From an uncultured Prevotellaceae bacterium (GTDB taxonomy: Bacteria; Bacteroidota; Bacteroidia; Bacteroidales; Muribaculaceae), in the NCBI GenBank assembly GCA_900318645.1, contig ONLH01000001.1:62001-126000 (forward strand): a DNA stretch of 64,000 bases, read 5' to 3'. A program made the position numbers and the translations under genes. Every line of letters starts with the position of its first letter. The first letter of the stretch is position 1. The notes under the pieces are model-generated. The model was not told where the DNA came from, ran no database searches, and saw only the letters and a list, made by a program, of their open reading frames with translations. Below, one piece after another: positions 42,806 through 51,475 of this stretch.

Positions 42806-45640
42806 ATGAACGCTAAGAAAATTTTTGCTGTATTGATGTTGATGCTGATGGTATTCAGCACCAACATGGTGATGGCACAGCAGATGCCGCCCATCCCCGT
42901 GGACGACGCTGTGCGCATCGGTAAGCTGGACTGCGGTCTGACCTACTACATCCGCCACAACGATTATCCCGAGCATCGTGTGAACTTCTACATTGCACAG
43001 CGCGTAGGCTCCATCCAGGAGGAGGAGAGCCAGCGTGGTCTTGCCCACTTCCTGGAGCACATGGCCTTCAACGGCAGTGAGCACTTCAACGGCGAGGGCA
43101 AGGGTATCATCGACTATACCCGCTCGCTGGGTGTGAACTTCGGTGGCGACCTGAATGCTTACACCAGCATCGCCGAGACCGTGTATAACATCAACGATGT
43201 GCCCAGCACGCGCCAGAGCGCTATCGACTCTTGTCTGCTCATCCTCAAGGACTGGAGCAACGGTCTGTTGCTCACCGACGAGGAGATCGACAAGGAGCGC
43301 GGTGTCATCCACGAGGAGTGGCGCTTGGGCCAGAGCGCACAGATGCGTATGCTGGAGCGCCAGCTCGAGACGCTATATCCTGGCTCCAAGTTCGGCAAGC
43401 GCCTGCCCATCGGTCTGATGAGCGTTGTTGACAACTTCAAGTATAACGAGCTGCGCGACTACTACCACAAGTGGTATCGTCCCGACAACCAGGCCCTGGT
43501 AATCGTGGGTGACGTCGATGTTGACCACATCGAGGCCAAGATCAAGGAGATGTACAAAGGTATGCCTGCTCCTGATCCCAATGCTGCCCAGGTGACCCTT
43601 GAGCCCGTGCCCGACAACGATCAGCCCATCATCGTGGTTGACAAGGACAAGGAGCAGCAGTATAGCGACGTGAGCGTCATGTTCAAGCATGATGCCACCC
43701 CCAAGGAGGAGAAGGCCAGCATGGAATACCTGATTTCGGACTTCTTTACCGATCTGGCAACCAGCATGCTCAACCAGCGCCTGAGCGACCTGGCTCAAGA
43801 GCCCGACTGCCCCTTCACCAACGCCTATTGCTATGATGGTCCCTATATTCTCGCCAATTCCAAGGATGCCCTTACTGTAGATGTAATGCCCAAGGAAGGC
43901 CAGGCCGAAGCCGCTGCCCAGGCTGTCATTATCGAGGTGATGCGTGCTGCAAAGCACGGCTTCACCGCCAGCGAGTATGACCGCGCCCGTGACGAGGCTA
44001 TGAGCCAACTGGAGAAGCGCTATAACAACCGCGACAAGATCAGCAACGAGAGTTACGGCCGCGAGTACTGCAGCAACTACCTGGACGGCGAGCCCATCCC
44101 CTCGATCGAGATGCTTTTCCAGATCATGAGCCAGATTGCTCCTATGGTTCCCGTTGAGGCCATCAATGAATTGCTGCCTGAACTCATCAGCACCGACGGC
44201 AAGAACCTGGTAATTTGCAACTTCAACCAGGAGAAAGACGGTGCCGTATATCCCACTGTTGAAGGTCTGCAGGCAGCTTACAATGCTGCTGCCAGCGCTA
44301 ACATCGAGCCCTATGTTGACAACGTGAACAACGAGCCCCTGATGGCCAATATGCCCAAGAAAGGCAAGATCACCAAGGAGAGCGAGAACACCACGCTCGG
44401 TTACAAGGAACTGCAACTGAGCAACGGTGCCCGTGTCATCCTCAAGAAGACCGACTTCAAGCAGGACGAGATCCGCATGAGTGCTTTCCAGCGCGGCGGC
44501 CAGTCGCTCTACGGCGAGAAGGATTGGGCCAACCTGCGACTGCTTGATGATATCAATGACTTTACCGGTGTGGGCAACTTCTCCAACTCCGACCTCAAGA
44601 AGGCGCTTGCCGGCAAGCAGGTCAGCGTTGGTCTGAACATTGATAACTTTACCGACCAACTGAGCGGTAACAGTACCGTCAAGGATCTGGAGACCATGTT
44701 CCAGTTGATCTACCTCAAGTTCACCGCTCTGGCCAAGGATGAGAAGAAGTTCAACCAGACGATGACAATGATGGAGACGCAACTCAAGAACAAGGACCTC
44801 ATGCCCGAGAGTGCCCTGAGCGACTCACTGCAGTACCTCCTGACCAACCGCAACTGGCGCACCAAGCCCTTCAATGTCGATGACCTGAAGGGTGTCAACT
44901 TGGACCGCGTCATGCAGATTGCTAAGGAGCGCACCGCCAATGCCGCCAACTACACCTTCACCTTCGTCGGCAACTTTGACGAGGCCGTTATCCGTCCCCT
45001 CATTGAGCAGTACATTGCCAGTCTGCCTGCCAAGAAGGGTGTCAAGAGCAACTGGGTAAACGACATCGACATGCCCCTGGGCCAGACCCTCTGCCACTTC
45101 GCCAAGAAGATGGAGTCACCCAAGGAATATGAGGTCATCATCTGGCACAACAACAACCTGCCCTACAGCCTGGAGAACGAGATCAAGGCCAACATGCTCG
45201 GTCAGGTGCTGAGCCGCGTCTATCTGCAGAAGATCCGCGAGGACGCCGGTGCTGCCTATTCGACCCAAGCCTTGGGTCAGGTGGGTATCTCGGGTGGCAA
45301 GCCCCAGACCATGGTGCTCGCCGTATGCCCCGTGAACCCCGAGTTTGAGGAGATGGCTCTGAACATCCTCAACGAGGAGATGGCCAACGCCTGCAACACC
45401 ATTGATGCCACCGCTCTGAACGAGGCTATCGAGAACATGATCAAGGACTACAACACCAACGTCAAGGAGAACTGGTTCTGGATGAACATCCTCAATGAGT
45501 ATCTCATGTACGGTAGTGACCAGATCAGTGGCTATGAGCAAATCGTTAAGGCCCAGACGCCTGAAAGCATCGCAGCCTTTGCCCGCGACCTCTACAGTGC
45601 CGGCAACAAGATCGAGCTCGTCATGAGTCCCGAGAAGTAA
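42806..45640 (+). CDS. M16 family zinc metallopeptidase (1)
   Basis: 944 residues, signal peptide (cleavage near VMAQ). Two tandem M16 halves in one chain. The N-terminal half has the zinc motif HFLEH (81-85) and the downstream Glu-rich helix DEEIDKERGVIHEEWR carrying the third ligand. The second half (from about 530) keeps the fold but lacks HxxEH, as expected. YYHKWYRPDNQALVIVGDVD and the C-terminal RVYLQKIREDAGAAYS (substrate-binding Arg/Tyr region) are intact. Probably periplasmic or outer-membrane-associated peptide degradation. A close paralogue lies at 47873; two lipoprotein genes lie between. Confidence 0.93.
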   Translation: MNAKKIFAVLMLMLMVFSTNMVMAQQMPPIPVDDAVRIGKLDCGLTYYIRHNDYPEHRVNFYIAQRVGSIQEEESQRGLAHFLEHMAFNGSEHFNGEGKGIIDYTRSLGVNFGGDLNAYTSIAETVYNINDVPSTRQSAIDSCLLILKDWSNGLLLTDEEIDKERGVIHEEWRLGQSAQMRMLERQLETLYPGSKFGKRLPIGLMSVVDNFKYNELRDYYHKWYRPDNQALVIVGDVDVDHIEAKIKEMYKGMPAPDPNAAQVTLEPVPDNDQPIIVVDKDKEQQYSDVSVMFKHDATPKEEKASMEYLISDFFTDLATSMLNQRLSDLAQEPDCPFTNAYCYDGPYILANSKDALTVDVMPKEGQAEAAAQAVIIEVMRAAKHGFTASEYDRARDEAMSQLEKRYNNRDKISNESYGREYCSNYLDGEPIPSIEMLFQIMSQIAPMVPVEAINELLPELISTDGKNLVICNFNQEKDGAVYPTVEGLQAAYNAAASANIEPYVDNVNNEPLMANMPKKGKITKESENTTLGYKELQLSNGARVILKKTDFKQDEIRMSAFQRGGQSLYGEKDWANLRLLDDINDFTGVGNFSNSDLKKALAGKQVSVGLNIDNFTDQLSGNSTVKDLETMFQLIYLKFTALAKDEKKFNQTMTMMETQLKNKDLMPESALSDSLQYLLTNRNWRTKPFNVDDLKGVNLDRVMQIAKERTANAANYTFTFVGNFDEAVIRPLIEQYIASLPAKKGVKSNWVNDIDMPLGQTLCHFAKKMESPKEYEVIIWHNNNLPYSLENEIKANMLGQVLSRVYLQKIREDAGAAYSTQALGQVGISGGKPQTMVLAVCPVNPEFEEMALNILNEEMANACNTIDATALNEAIENMIKDYNTNVKENWFWMNILNEYLMYGSDQISGYEQIVKAQTPESIAAFARDLYSAGNKIELVMSPEK

Positions 45641-45661
45641 ACATTAAAACCAAATGTTTAT

Positions 45662-45714
45662 GACAATAATGAGCTAGGAACTCCTGATGAGAAGCATCCT
45701 GGCTCATTATTGTC
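45662..45714 (+). terminator. Long hairpin after the first M16 gene
   Basis: GACAATAATGAGC (45662-45674) pairs perfectly with GCTCATTATTGTC (45702-45714). No T-run follows, so it may protect the 3' end or be a weak terminator. Confidence 0.65.
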
Positions 45715-45768
45715 TAAACAGATGGTAACAAATACAACTTATATTAACCACTTAAAAAAGCTATCGTT

Positions 45769-46650
45769 ATGAAACCTACAAAAAAGTGCATCTTGACTGT
45801 CCTTGGTCTGCTGATCATGGCTGGTGCAATGGTTTTCACCACCTCTTGTGGCCCGAAAAAGCACAAGATTGATGACAGCACCGTGCTGCCTTTCAAGGAC
45901 AAGGCTGAACTCGACAAGTTACTTGATCTTCCCATCCTGCCCGAGTACACCATCGAGGAGTATTATACCAAGACCGATTTTGTAGATGGTGACGAACGGT
46001 TTGTTGTATGCTGCAAATTTCTGGAGGAAGTTCCTCCAGCCAAGGTCCAAGAAATCTTGGCTCAGGTCGATAGCCATGACTATCCAGGATGGCACACATT
46101 CGATCTAGGAAAGGAGAACAACATGAGGCTTTTTTTTAACCTTGACACCACATTGGCAGCCGACCAGAAGCGGCCCGATATCCTGGGCGAAAGGGTCCAC
46201 ATCGATATTGAAATACTGAGCAGGAAGGAAGACACCTGGAAGGGATTTGAAGTCGTGTTCAGGAACGATCGTGCTGACTACAGTGTCGTCTATGACCGCG
46301 ACAAGCTCTCCACATTGCTAGGCGTGGAAATGCCCCCGCTGACTGAGAGTAATCGAATCGACGAGATGATCTTTTATGAATTTGACTCGATACCGGGAGA
46401 GGAGTTCTACCAAGCCCTGGAGAAGGCTCCTAATTGGCGTGTTTCCCATCATGGCGATATGACTTTCTATTATTATGAATACGATGATGGGGATATTCAG
46501 ACTACCGCCGACGTCATCAAGGGCGAAACTCACTTCACCTTTGATCGCAGAAAATCAATGGGAATCGGCAATAATGGCAGCACCATTGAAGAGATTGGGA
46601 AACGCCTGTCGAATTTCCGCGACAAGAAGCTGAAAAGTGAATCAAAGTAA
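45769..46650 (+). CDS. Lipoprotein of unknown function (twin 1)
   Basis: 293 residues, lipobox FTTSC (Cys27). Residues 1-71, from the start to YYTKTDF, are identical to those of the next gene; the middle diverges and the last ~14 residues (LSNFRDKKLKSESK) are identical again. The domain is alpha/beta with many aromatic/acidic motifs (GFEVVFRNDRADYSVVYDRD, GDMTFYYYEYDDGD). I recognise no family. It lies between two M16 peptidase paralogues. Confidence 0.72.
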   Translation: MKPTKKCILTVLGLLIMAGAMVFTTSCGPKKHKIDDSTVLPFKDKAELDKLLDLPILPEYTIEEYYTKTDFVDGDERFVVCCKFLEEVPPAKVQEILAQVDSHDYPGWHTFDLGKENNMRLFFNLDTTLAADQKRPDILGERVHIDIEILSRKEDTWKGFEVVFRNDRADYSVVYDRDKLSTLLGVEMPPLTESNRIDEMIFYEFDSIPGEEFYQALEKAPNWRVSHHGDMTFYYYEYDDGDIQTTADVIKGETHFTFDRRKSMGIGNNGSTIEEIGKRLSNFRDKKLKSESK

Positions 46651-46781
46651 TCTACAATCGAGCTCATCATGTCCCCAAGGAGTAAATTTACCAGGAGCTT
46701 TTGATAAAAACTCTGGTTCATTATTTCCAAAACGAAGGGTAACAAATACAACTTATATCAACCACTAAAAAAGCTATCGTT

Positions 46782-47657
46782 ATGAAACCTACAAAAAAGT
46801 GCATCTTGACTGTCCTTGGTCTGCTGATCATGGCTGGTGCAATGGTTTTCACCACCTCTTGCGGTCCGAAAAAACACAAGATTGATGACAGCACCGTGTT
46901 GCCCTTCAAGGACAAGGCCGAGCTCGACAAGTTACTTGATCTTCCCATCCTGCCCGAGTACACCATCGAGGAGTATTATACCAAGACCGATTTCCTCAAC
47001 GGTGACGAGCAGTTCGTTGTGTGCTGCAAGTTCCTGAAGGAAGTTTCCCCAGCCGAAGTACAAAAGATTGTGGAGCAAGTCGATAGTCAACAATATGACC
47101 AATGGTACACAGACGAATGGAGGGATAATGCATATCTCTACTTTTTCCTTGACACTACATTGACAGCCGATAGGAAGATGCCCGATATCCTAGGTAACCG
47201 CATCCACGTCGATATTGAAATGCCGTGCGGGGAAAAAGACTCCTGGAAGGGATTTGAGGTCGTGTTCAGGAACAATCGTGCAGACTTCAGTGTCATCGTT
47301 GACCGTGACACACTCTCCAAAGTGCTGGGTGTGGAGTTTCCTCCGCTGACCGAAAAGGAAAGAATCGACGAGACAATATACTTTGAATTTGACACGATAC
47401 CATCTGAGGAATTCTACCAAGCCCTGGAGAAGGCTCCTCATTGGAGTGTTTCCCATCATGGCGATATGACTTTCTATTCTTATGACTACGATGATGGAAC
47501 TGTCTGGACTACCGTCGACATCATTAAGGGCAAACCAGACGTTACTTTCTGGCGAGAAAAATCTATAAATGCGGAACGTACTGGCGGCGTCTTTGAAGAG
47601 GTTGGGCAGCGCCTGTCGAATTTCCGCGACAAGAAGCTGAAAAGTGAGTCAAAGTAA
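46782..47657 (+). CDS. Lipoprotein of unknown function (twin 2)
   Basis: 291 residues, duplicate of the preceding gene including about 45 bases of upstream sequence (AACAAATACAACTTATAT and GCTATCGTTATGAAACC). Residues 1-71 are identical and 72-270 roughly 60% identical (GFEVVFRNNRADFSVIVDRD, GDMTFYSYDYDDGT). The sharp change in similarity suggests recent gene conversion of the 5' part or strong selection on the middle. Confidence 0.72.
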   Translation: MKPTKKCILTVLGLLIMAGAMVFTTSCGPKKHKIDDSTVLPFKDKAELDKLLDLPILPEYTIEEYYTKTDFLNGDEQFVVCCKFLKEVSPAEVQKIVEQVDSQQYDQWYTDEWRDNAYLYFFLDTTLTADRKMPDILGNRIHVDIEMPCGEKDSWKGFEVVFRNNRADFSVIVDRDTLSKVLGVEFPPLTEKERIDETIYFEFDTIPSEEFYQALEKAPHWSVSHHGDMTFYSYDYDDGTVWTTVDIIKGKPDVTFWREKSINAERTGGVFEEVGQRLSNFRDKKLKSESK

Positions 47658-47781
47658 TCTACGATCAAGCTCATCATGTCCTCGATGAGTAAATACATGC
47701 TTAATATAGAATCAATTTACATGAGGGCCAAGGATTCCATGTGAGCCCTTGGCTCTCTGCTGCTTCTCATGGGGCCAAACA

Positions 47782-47813
47782 TTTGGTCGGCTGCATGATT
47801 TGTACTATATTTG
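47782..47813 (+). promoter_or_regulatory. Promoter of the second M16 gene
   Basis: TTTG (47782-47785), 20 bases, TATATTTG (47806-47813), 60 bases before the start. The paralogue at 42806 has a different upstream region. Confidence 0.75.
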
Positions 47814-47872
47814 CACCAACCAATAACCATCAACCCAAGACATACTTTTAACATCAACAATAATTTAGCATT

Positions 47873-50704
47873 ATGAACATGAAAAGACTTTTTATTGCCT
47901 TACTGCTGATGATGGTGGCATTCAGCGCCAACATGGTGATGGCACAGCAGATGCCGCCTATCCCAGTGGATCCAGAGGTGCGCATCGGTAAACTGGACTG
48001 TGGCCTGACCTACTACATCCGCCACAACGACTATCCCGAGCATCGCGTGAATTTCTACATCGCCCAGCGCGTGGGCTCCATTCAGGAGGAGGAGAGTCAG
48101 CGCGGTCTTGCCCACTTCCTGGAGCACATGGCCTTTAACGGCAGCGAACATTTCAACGGCGAGGGCAAAGGAATCATCGACTACACCCGCTCACTGGGTG
48201 TGGAGTTCGGCCGCAACCTGAATGCCTACACCAGCATCGCCGAGACCGTGTATAACATCAACGATGTGCCCAGCACTCGCCAGAGCGCCATTGACTCGTG
48301 TCTGCTCATTCTCAAGGACTGGAGCAACGGCCTGTTGCTCACCGACGAGGAAATCGACAAGGAGCGCGGTGTCATCCACGAGGAGTGGCGATTGCGCCGC
48401 AGCGCCAATCAGCGCATGATGGAGCGCCAGCTCGAGACACTGTATCCCGATTCGAAGTATGGCCGCCGCATGCCCATCGGCCTGATGAGCGTGGTGGACA
48501 GTTTCCCCTATCAGGAACTGCGCGACTATTACCACAAGTGGTATCGTCCCGACAACCAGGCCCTGGTCATCGTGGGTGACGTGGATGTCGATCACATCGA
48601 GGCACAGATCCAGGAACTGTTTAAGGACTGCAAACTCGACCCCAACGCTGCCCAGGTGGTTGACGAGCCCGTTCCCGACAACGAGGAACCCATCATTGTC
48701 ATTGACAAGGACAAGGAGCAGCAGACCAGCACCGTGCAACTGATGTTCAAGCACGATGCCGTGCCTCGTGAAGACAAGGCTTCGATAGAATACCTGCTGA
48801 CCAACTACATCAAGTCGATGGCTGCAAGTATGTTCAACTCCCGCATGAGCGAAAAGGCAATGGAGCCTGACTGTCCTTTCCTGATGGGATATGCCTATGA
48901 CGGCAACTACTTGTACTCCCAAAACAAGGGTGCGTTCAACATGGTCTGCATGCCCAAGGAAGGCATGGTCGAGGCTGCTACCGAAGCCCTCGTCACCGAG
49001 GCGATGCGTGCCGCCAAGCACGGCTTCACCGAGACCGAGTATGCCCGTTGCCGCGAGGAGATTTTGAGCAGCCTTGAGAGCCGCTACAACGAGCGCAACA
49101 AGATTTACAATGGTAGTCTTGCCAGTGAATACTACCGCAACTACCTGGATGGAGAGCCCATTCCATCGATTGAGCAGGAGTATCAGCTGGTCAACCAGAT
49201 TCTCCCCATGATTCCCGTTGAGGCCGTCAACGAGGTGCTGCCCGAGTTAATTACCACCGATGGCAAGAACATGGTGATTGTGAATTTCAATCAGGAGAAA
49301 GACGATGCCGTCTATGCGACACCCGAGGCCATGTTGGCCGCTGTCAACAATGGCTTGAACGCCGAGGTGGAGGCCTTTGTGGACAACGTGCGTCAAGAGC
49401 CCCTTATTCCCAAGCTGCCCAAGAAGGGAAAAATCAAAAAAGAGCGTTACAACAGCCAGTTTGACTACAAAGAGCTGGAGTTGAGCAACGGTGCCCGCGT
49501 GATCCTCAAACCCACCAAATTCAAAGATGACGAAATCATGATGAACGCCCGTCAGCGCGGTGGTGCATCACTCTATGGAGAGAAAGATAGACTGAATGCT
49601 GCCCTGTCAGGTTTCATTTCGATGGTGAGCGGCTTGGGCGAGTTCTCCAGCACCGAGCTGGAAAAGGCGCTTGCCGGCAAGCAAGTCTCGGTCAACGTGG
49701 GCATGGGAAGCTACTATGACGATGTGAGTGCCTCATCAACTGTCAAGGATCTGGAGACCATGTTCCAGCTGATTTATCTAGGATTTACCGATATTCGTAA
49801 GGATGAGAAGGGTTATAACACCTTTATCAACATGATGGAGACATCTCTCAAGAACAGGGATCTTCTCCCCGAGACCGCCTTCAGCGACTCGCTGAACGTA
49901 ACCCTGGGTAGCCACAGCTGGCGCAGCAAGCCCATCACCGCCGAGAGCCTCAAGCAACTCGACTATGACCGCGTGATGCAGATTCTCAAGGAACGCACGG
50001 CCAATGCTGCCAACTTCACCTTCTACTTCATCGGCTCGTTTGACGAGGCTACCATCCGTCCGCTCATCGAGCAGTACATTGCGAGCCTGCCCGCCAAGAA
50101 GGGTGTCAAGACCAACTGGGTCAATCACGACGACTACCCCGAGGGTGAGGTCATCAACCACTTCTCCCGCAAGATGGAAGAACCTAAGGCCAACAGCGCC
50201 ATCTACTGGTATAACAAAACAATGCCTTTCACCGTGGAAAATGAGGTGAAGGCCGACCTGCTGGGCAAACTCTTGGACAAAATCTACTTGCAGAAGATCC
50301 GTGAGGATGCCGGCGCCGCCTACTCAACGAGTGCCTACGGTTGGAACTCCCTCAATGGAGACAATCCCTTCACGGCAATCTCGGCAAGGTGCCCTGTTAA
50401 GCCCGAGTTCACCGATCTGGCCCTCAAGATCATGAATGAGGAAATCGTGAATGCCTGCACCACTATCGACGGTGCCGCTCTTGAGGACTTCAAAGAGATG
50501 CTGCTCAAGGACTACCAGACCAGCATCAAAGAGAACTGGTACTGGATGAATATTCTCCAGTGGTATGTTGAGCGTGGCATGGATAAGCACACCAGCTACG
50601 AGCAGATTGTCAAGGCCCAAACGCCCGAGTCGATAGCCGCCTTTGCCCGCGAACTCTTGAGCGCCGGCAACAAGGTTGAGGTCGTGATGACTCCCGAGGA
50701 GTAA
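47873..50704 (+). CDS. M16 family zinc metallopeptidase (2)
   Basis: 943 residues, paralogue of the protein at 42806, with residues 27-160 nearly identical. Signal peptide, HFLEH at 81-85 and the Glu-rich DEEIDKERGVIHEEWRLR are intact, so both copies should be active. The second half has diverged more (RVILKPTKFKDDEIMMNARQ against RVILKKTDFKQDEIRMSAFQ), as has the substrate-chamber region near the C-terminus. This fits a shift in peptide preference. The start may also be the ATG two codons downstream. Own promoter and terminator. Confidence 0.93.
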   Translation: MNMKRLFIALLLMMVAFSANMVMAQQMPPIPVDPEVRIGKLDCGLTYYIRHNDYPEHRVNFYIAQRVGSIQEEESQRGLAHFLEHMAFNGSEHFNGEGKGIIDYTRSLGVEFGRNLNAYTSIAETVYNINDVPSTRQSAIDSCLLILKDWSNGLLLTDEEIDKERGVIHEEWRLRRSANQRMMERQLETLYPDSKYGRRMPIGLMSVVDSFPYQELRDYYHKWYRPDNQALVIVGDVDVDHIEAQIQELFKDCKLDPNAAQVVDEPVPDNEEPIIVIDKDKEQQTSTVQLMFKHDAVPREDKASIEYLLTNYIKSMAASMFNSRMSEKAMEPDCPFLMGYAYDGNYLYSQNKGAFNMVCMPKEGMVEAATEALVTEAMRAAKHGFTETEYARCREEILSSLESRYNERNKIYNGSLASEYYRNYLDGEPIPSIEQEYQLVNQILPMIPVEAVNEVLPELITTDGKNMVIVNFNQEKDDAVYATPEAMLAAVNNGLNAEVEAFVDNVRQEPLIPKLPKKGKIKKERYNSQFDYKELELSNGARVILKPTKFKDDEIMMNARQRGGASLYGEKDRLNAALSGFISMVSGLGEFSSTELEKALAGKQVSVNVGMGSYYDDVSASSTVKDLETMFQLIYLGFTDIRKDEKGYNTFINMMETSLKNRDLLPETAFSDSLNVTLGSHSWRSKPITAESLKQLDYDRVMQILKERTANAANFTFYFIGSFDEATIRPLIEQYIASLPAKKGVKTNWVNHDDYPEGEVINHFSRKMEEPKANSAIYWYNKTMPFTVENEVKADLLGKLLDKIYLQKIREDAGAAYSTSAYGWNSLNGDNPFTAISARCPVKPEFTDLALKIMNEEIVNACTTIDGAALEDFKEMLLKDYQTSIKENWYWMNILQWYVERGMDKHTSYEQIVKAQTPESIAAFARELLSAGNKVEVVMTPEE

Positions 50705-50727
50705 ACGAGACTCATTCACACTTAAAG

Positions 50728-50762
50728 AGCCAGGGATTTTACAAGAATTCCTGGCTTTTTCT
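50728..50762 (+). terminator. Terminator after the second M16 gene
   Basis: AGCCAGG (50728-50734) and CCTGGCT (50750-50756), then TTTTTCTTT. Confidence 0.85.
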
Positions 50763-50806
50763 TTGTGAATTTATTCAGCATAAAACAACGTGAGTTCAAC
50801 GAAAAT

Positions 50807-51067
50807 TATTAGTGTCCGGGGAAAATCCAGTATCCTATTATAAAGGTCTCGGTATAAGCTGATTGGATGGAATGATTAGATAAGGGGCTTACTTTAAGGG
50901 CATATCAAAAGCCACCCTTGGGGTGGCTGCTTTGGGGACGGTTTCTATGTATGAAAAACGCTTGTGTTTTTCGTACTTAGGAACCGTCCACCTGTAATAG
51001 GCGAGAGTTACTTCTGGTCGGATTCGACACTCACATTAATCCCACTTGTTTTCCTCGGACACCAATA
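50807..51067. mobile_element. Nested 261-bp element with 19-bp inverted ends and 9-bp target duplication
   Basis: Left end TATTAGTGTCCGGGGAAAA (50807-50825) and the inverse right end (51049-51067) match at 17 of 19 positions. AACGAAAAT occurs directly outside each end (50798-50806, 51068-51076), an exact target-site duplication. The interior has two hairpins (AGCCACCC/GGGTGGCT near 50911-50930; a longer one with arms GGACGGTTTCTA and TAGGAACCGTCC near 50937-50992) and no ORF. Non-autonomous transposon-like. Confidence 0.8.
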
Positions 51068-51108
51068 AACGAAAATAAAGTACTGATACTCAATTCATCC
51101 GCCATGTA

Positions 51109-51183
51109 GAGACGCAAAATTTTGCGTCTCCCGTCGTTAAGCATTACATAACACAGCCCTGGAGACGCAAAATTTTGCGTCTC
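51109..51183. repeat. Twin 22-bp perfect palindromes
   Basis: GAGACGCAAAATTTTGCGTC+TC occurs at 51109-51130 and 51162-51183. Each is self-complementary and, with GTA/TAC flanks, the two are also inverted copies of each other around a 31-base spacer, so a cruciform is possible. Related sequence occurs at 56254 and 63843. Confidence 0.85.
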
Positions 51184-51381
51184 TACTGGTCATCTGATGG
51201 CTAACTCGCTGAAACTTATAAAAGAATTACGTCGAGCTCACGTTATTATAGTTATATCGCTGTTTTTTCTGCTATTTACGATGGTCTTGTCTATTTTTGG
51301 CAGACACTGATATAATTATGTCTAAAAATTTTACACTATTATGTAAAAAAATAGACAATCGGCATTTTTGGTTGAATAATA

Positions 51382-51413
51382 TTTGACAGGATTGAACAGG
51401 TATCCTAACTTTG
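51382..51413 (+). promoter_or_regulatory. Promoter of the alpha/beta hydrolase, copy A of a duplicated promoter/leader
   Basis: TTTG (51382-51385), 20 bases, TAACTTTG (51406-51413). About 100 bases around it (51339-51440) recur at 52913-53016, including the leader hairpin AAAGGGGAAAACCCGGTTTT. Confidence 0.75.
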
Positions 51414-51475
51414 TGACAACGAAAGGGGAAAACCCGGTTTTCGCGATACACGACAACATTACATTAATCACTAAT

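Larger units (their letters stand above)
50787..51244. mobile_element. MITE-like element interrupted by a second element
   Basis: Ends AACGTGAGTTCAACG (50787-50801) and CGTCGAGCTCACGTT (51230-51244) are inverted at 13 of 15 positions. Removing the nested 261-bp element and one 9-bp duplication leaves 188 bp, against 186 bp for the related copy at 63789-63974. The core holds a twin palindrome (51109-51183). It has no ORF, so it would need a transposase in trans. This and the nested element account for most of the 771-bp gene-free gap. Confidence 0.75.

Noticed and set aside
43373..44782. 469-residue open frame on the minus strand
   Set aside because: Antisense to the first M16 gene, same shadow composition, no motifs.
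50826..51048. Coding sequence inside the nested element
   Set aside because: All frames are broken by stops, and the interior consists of hairpins; it is non-autonomous.
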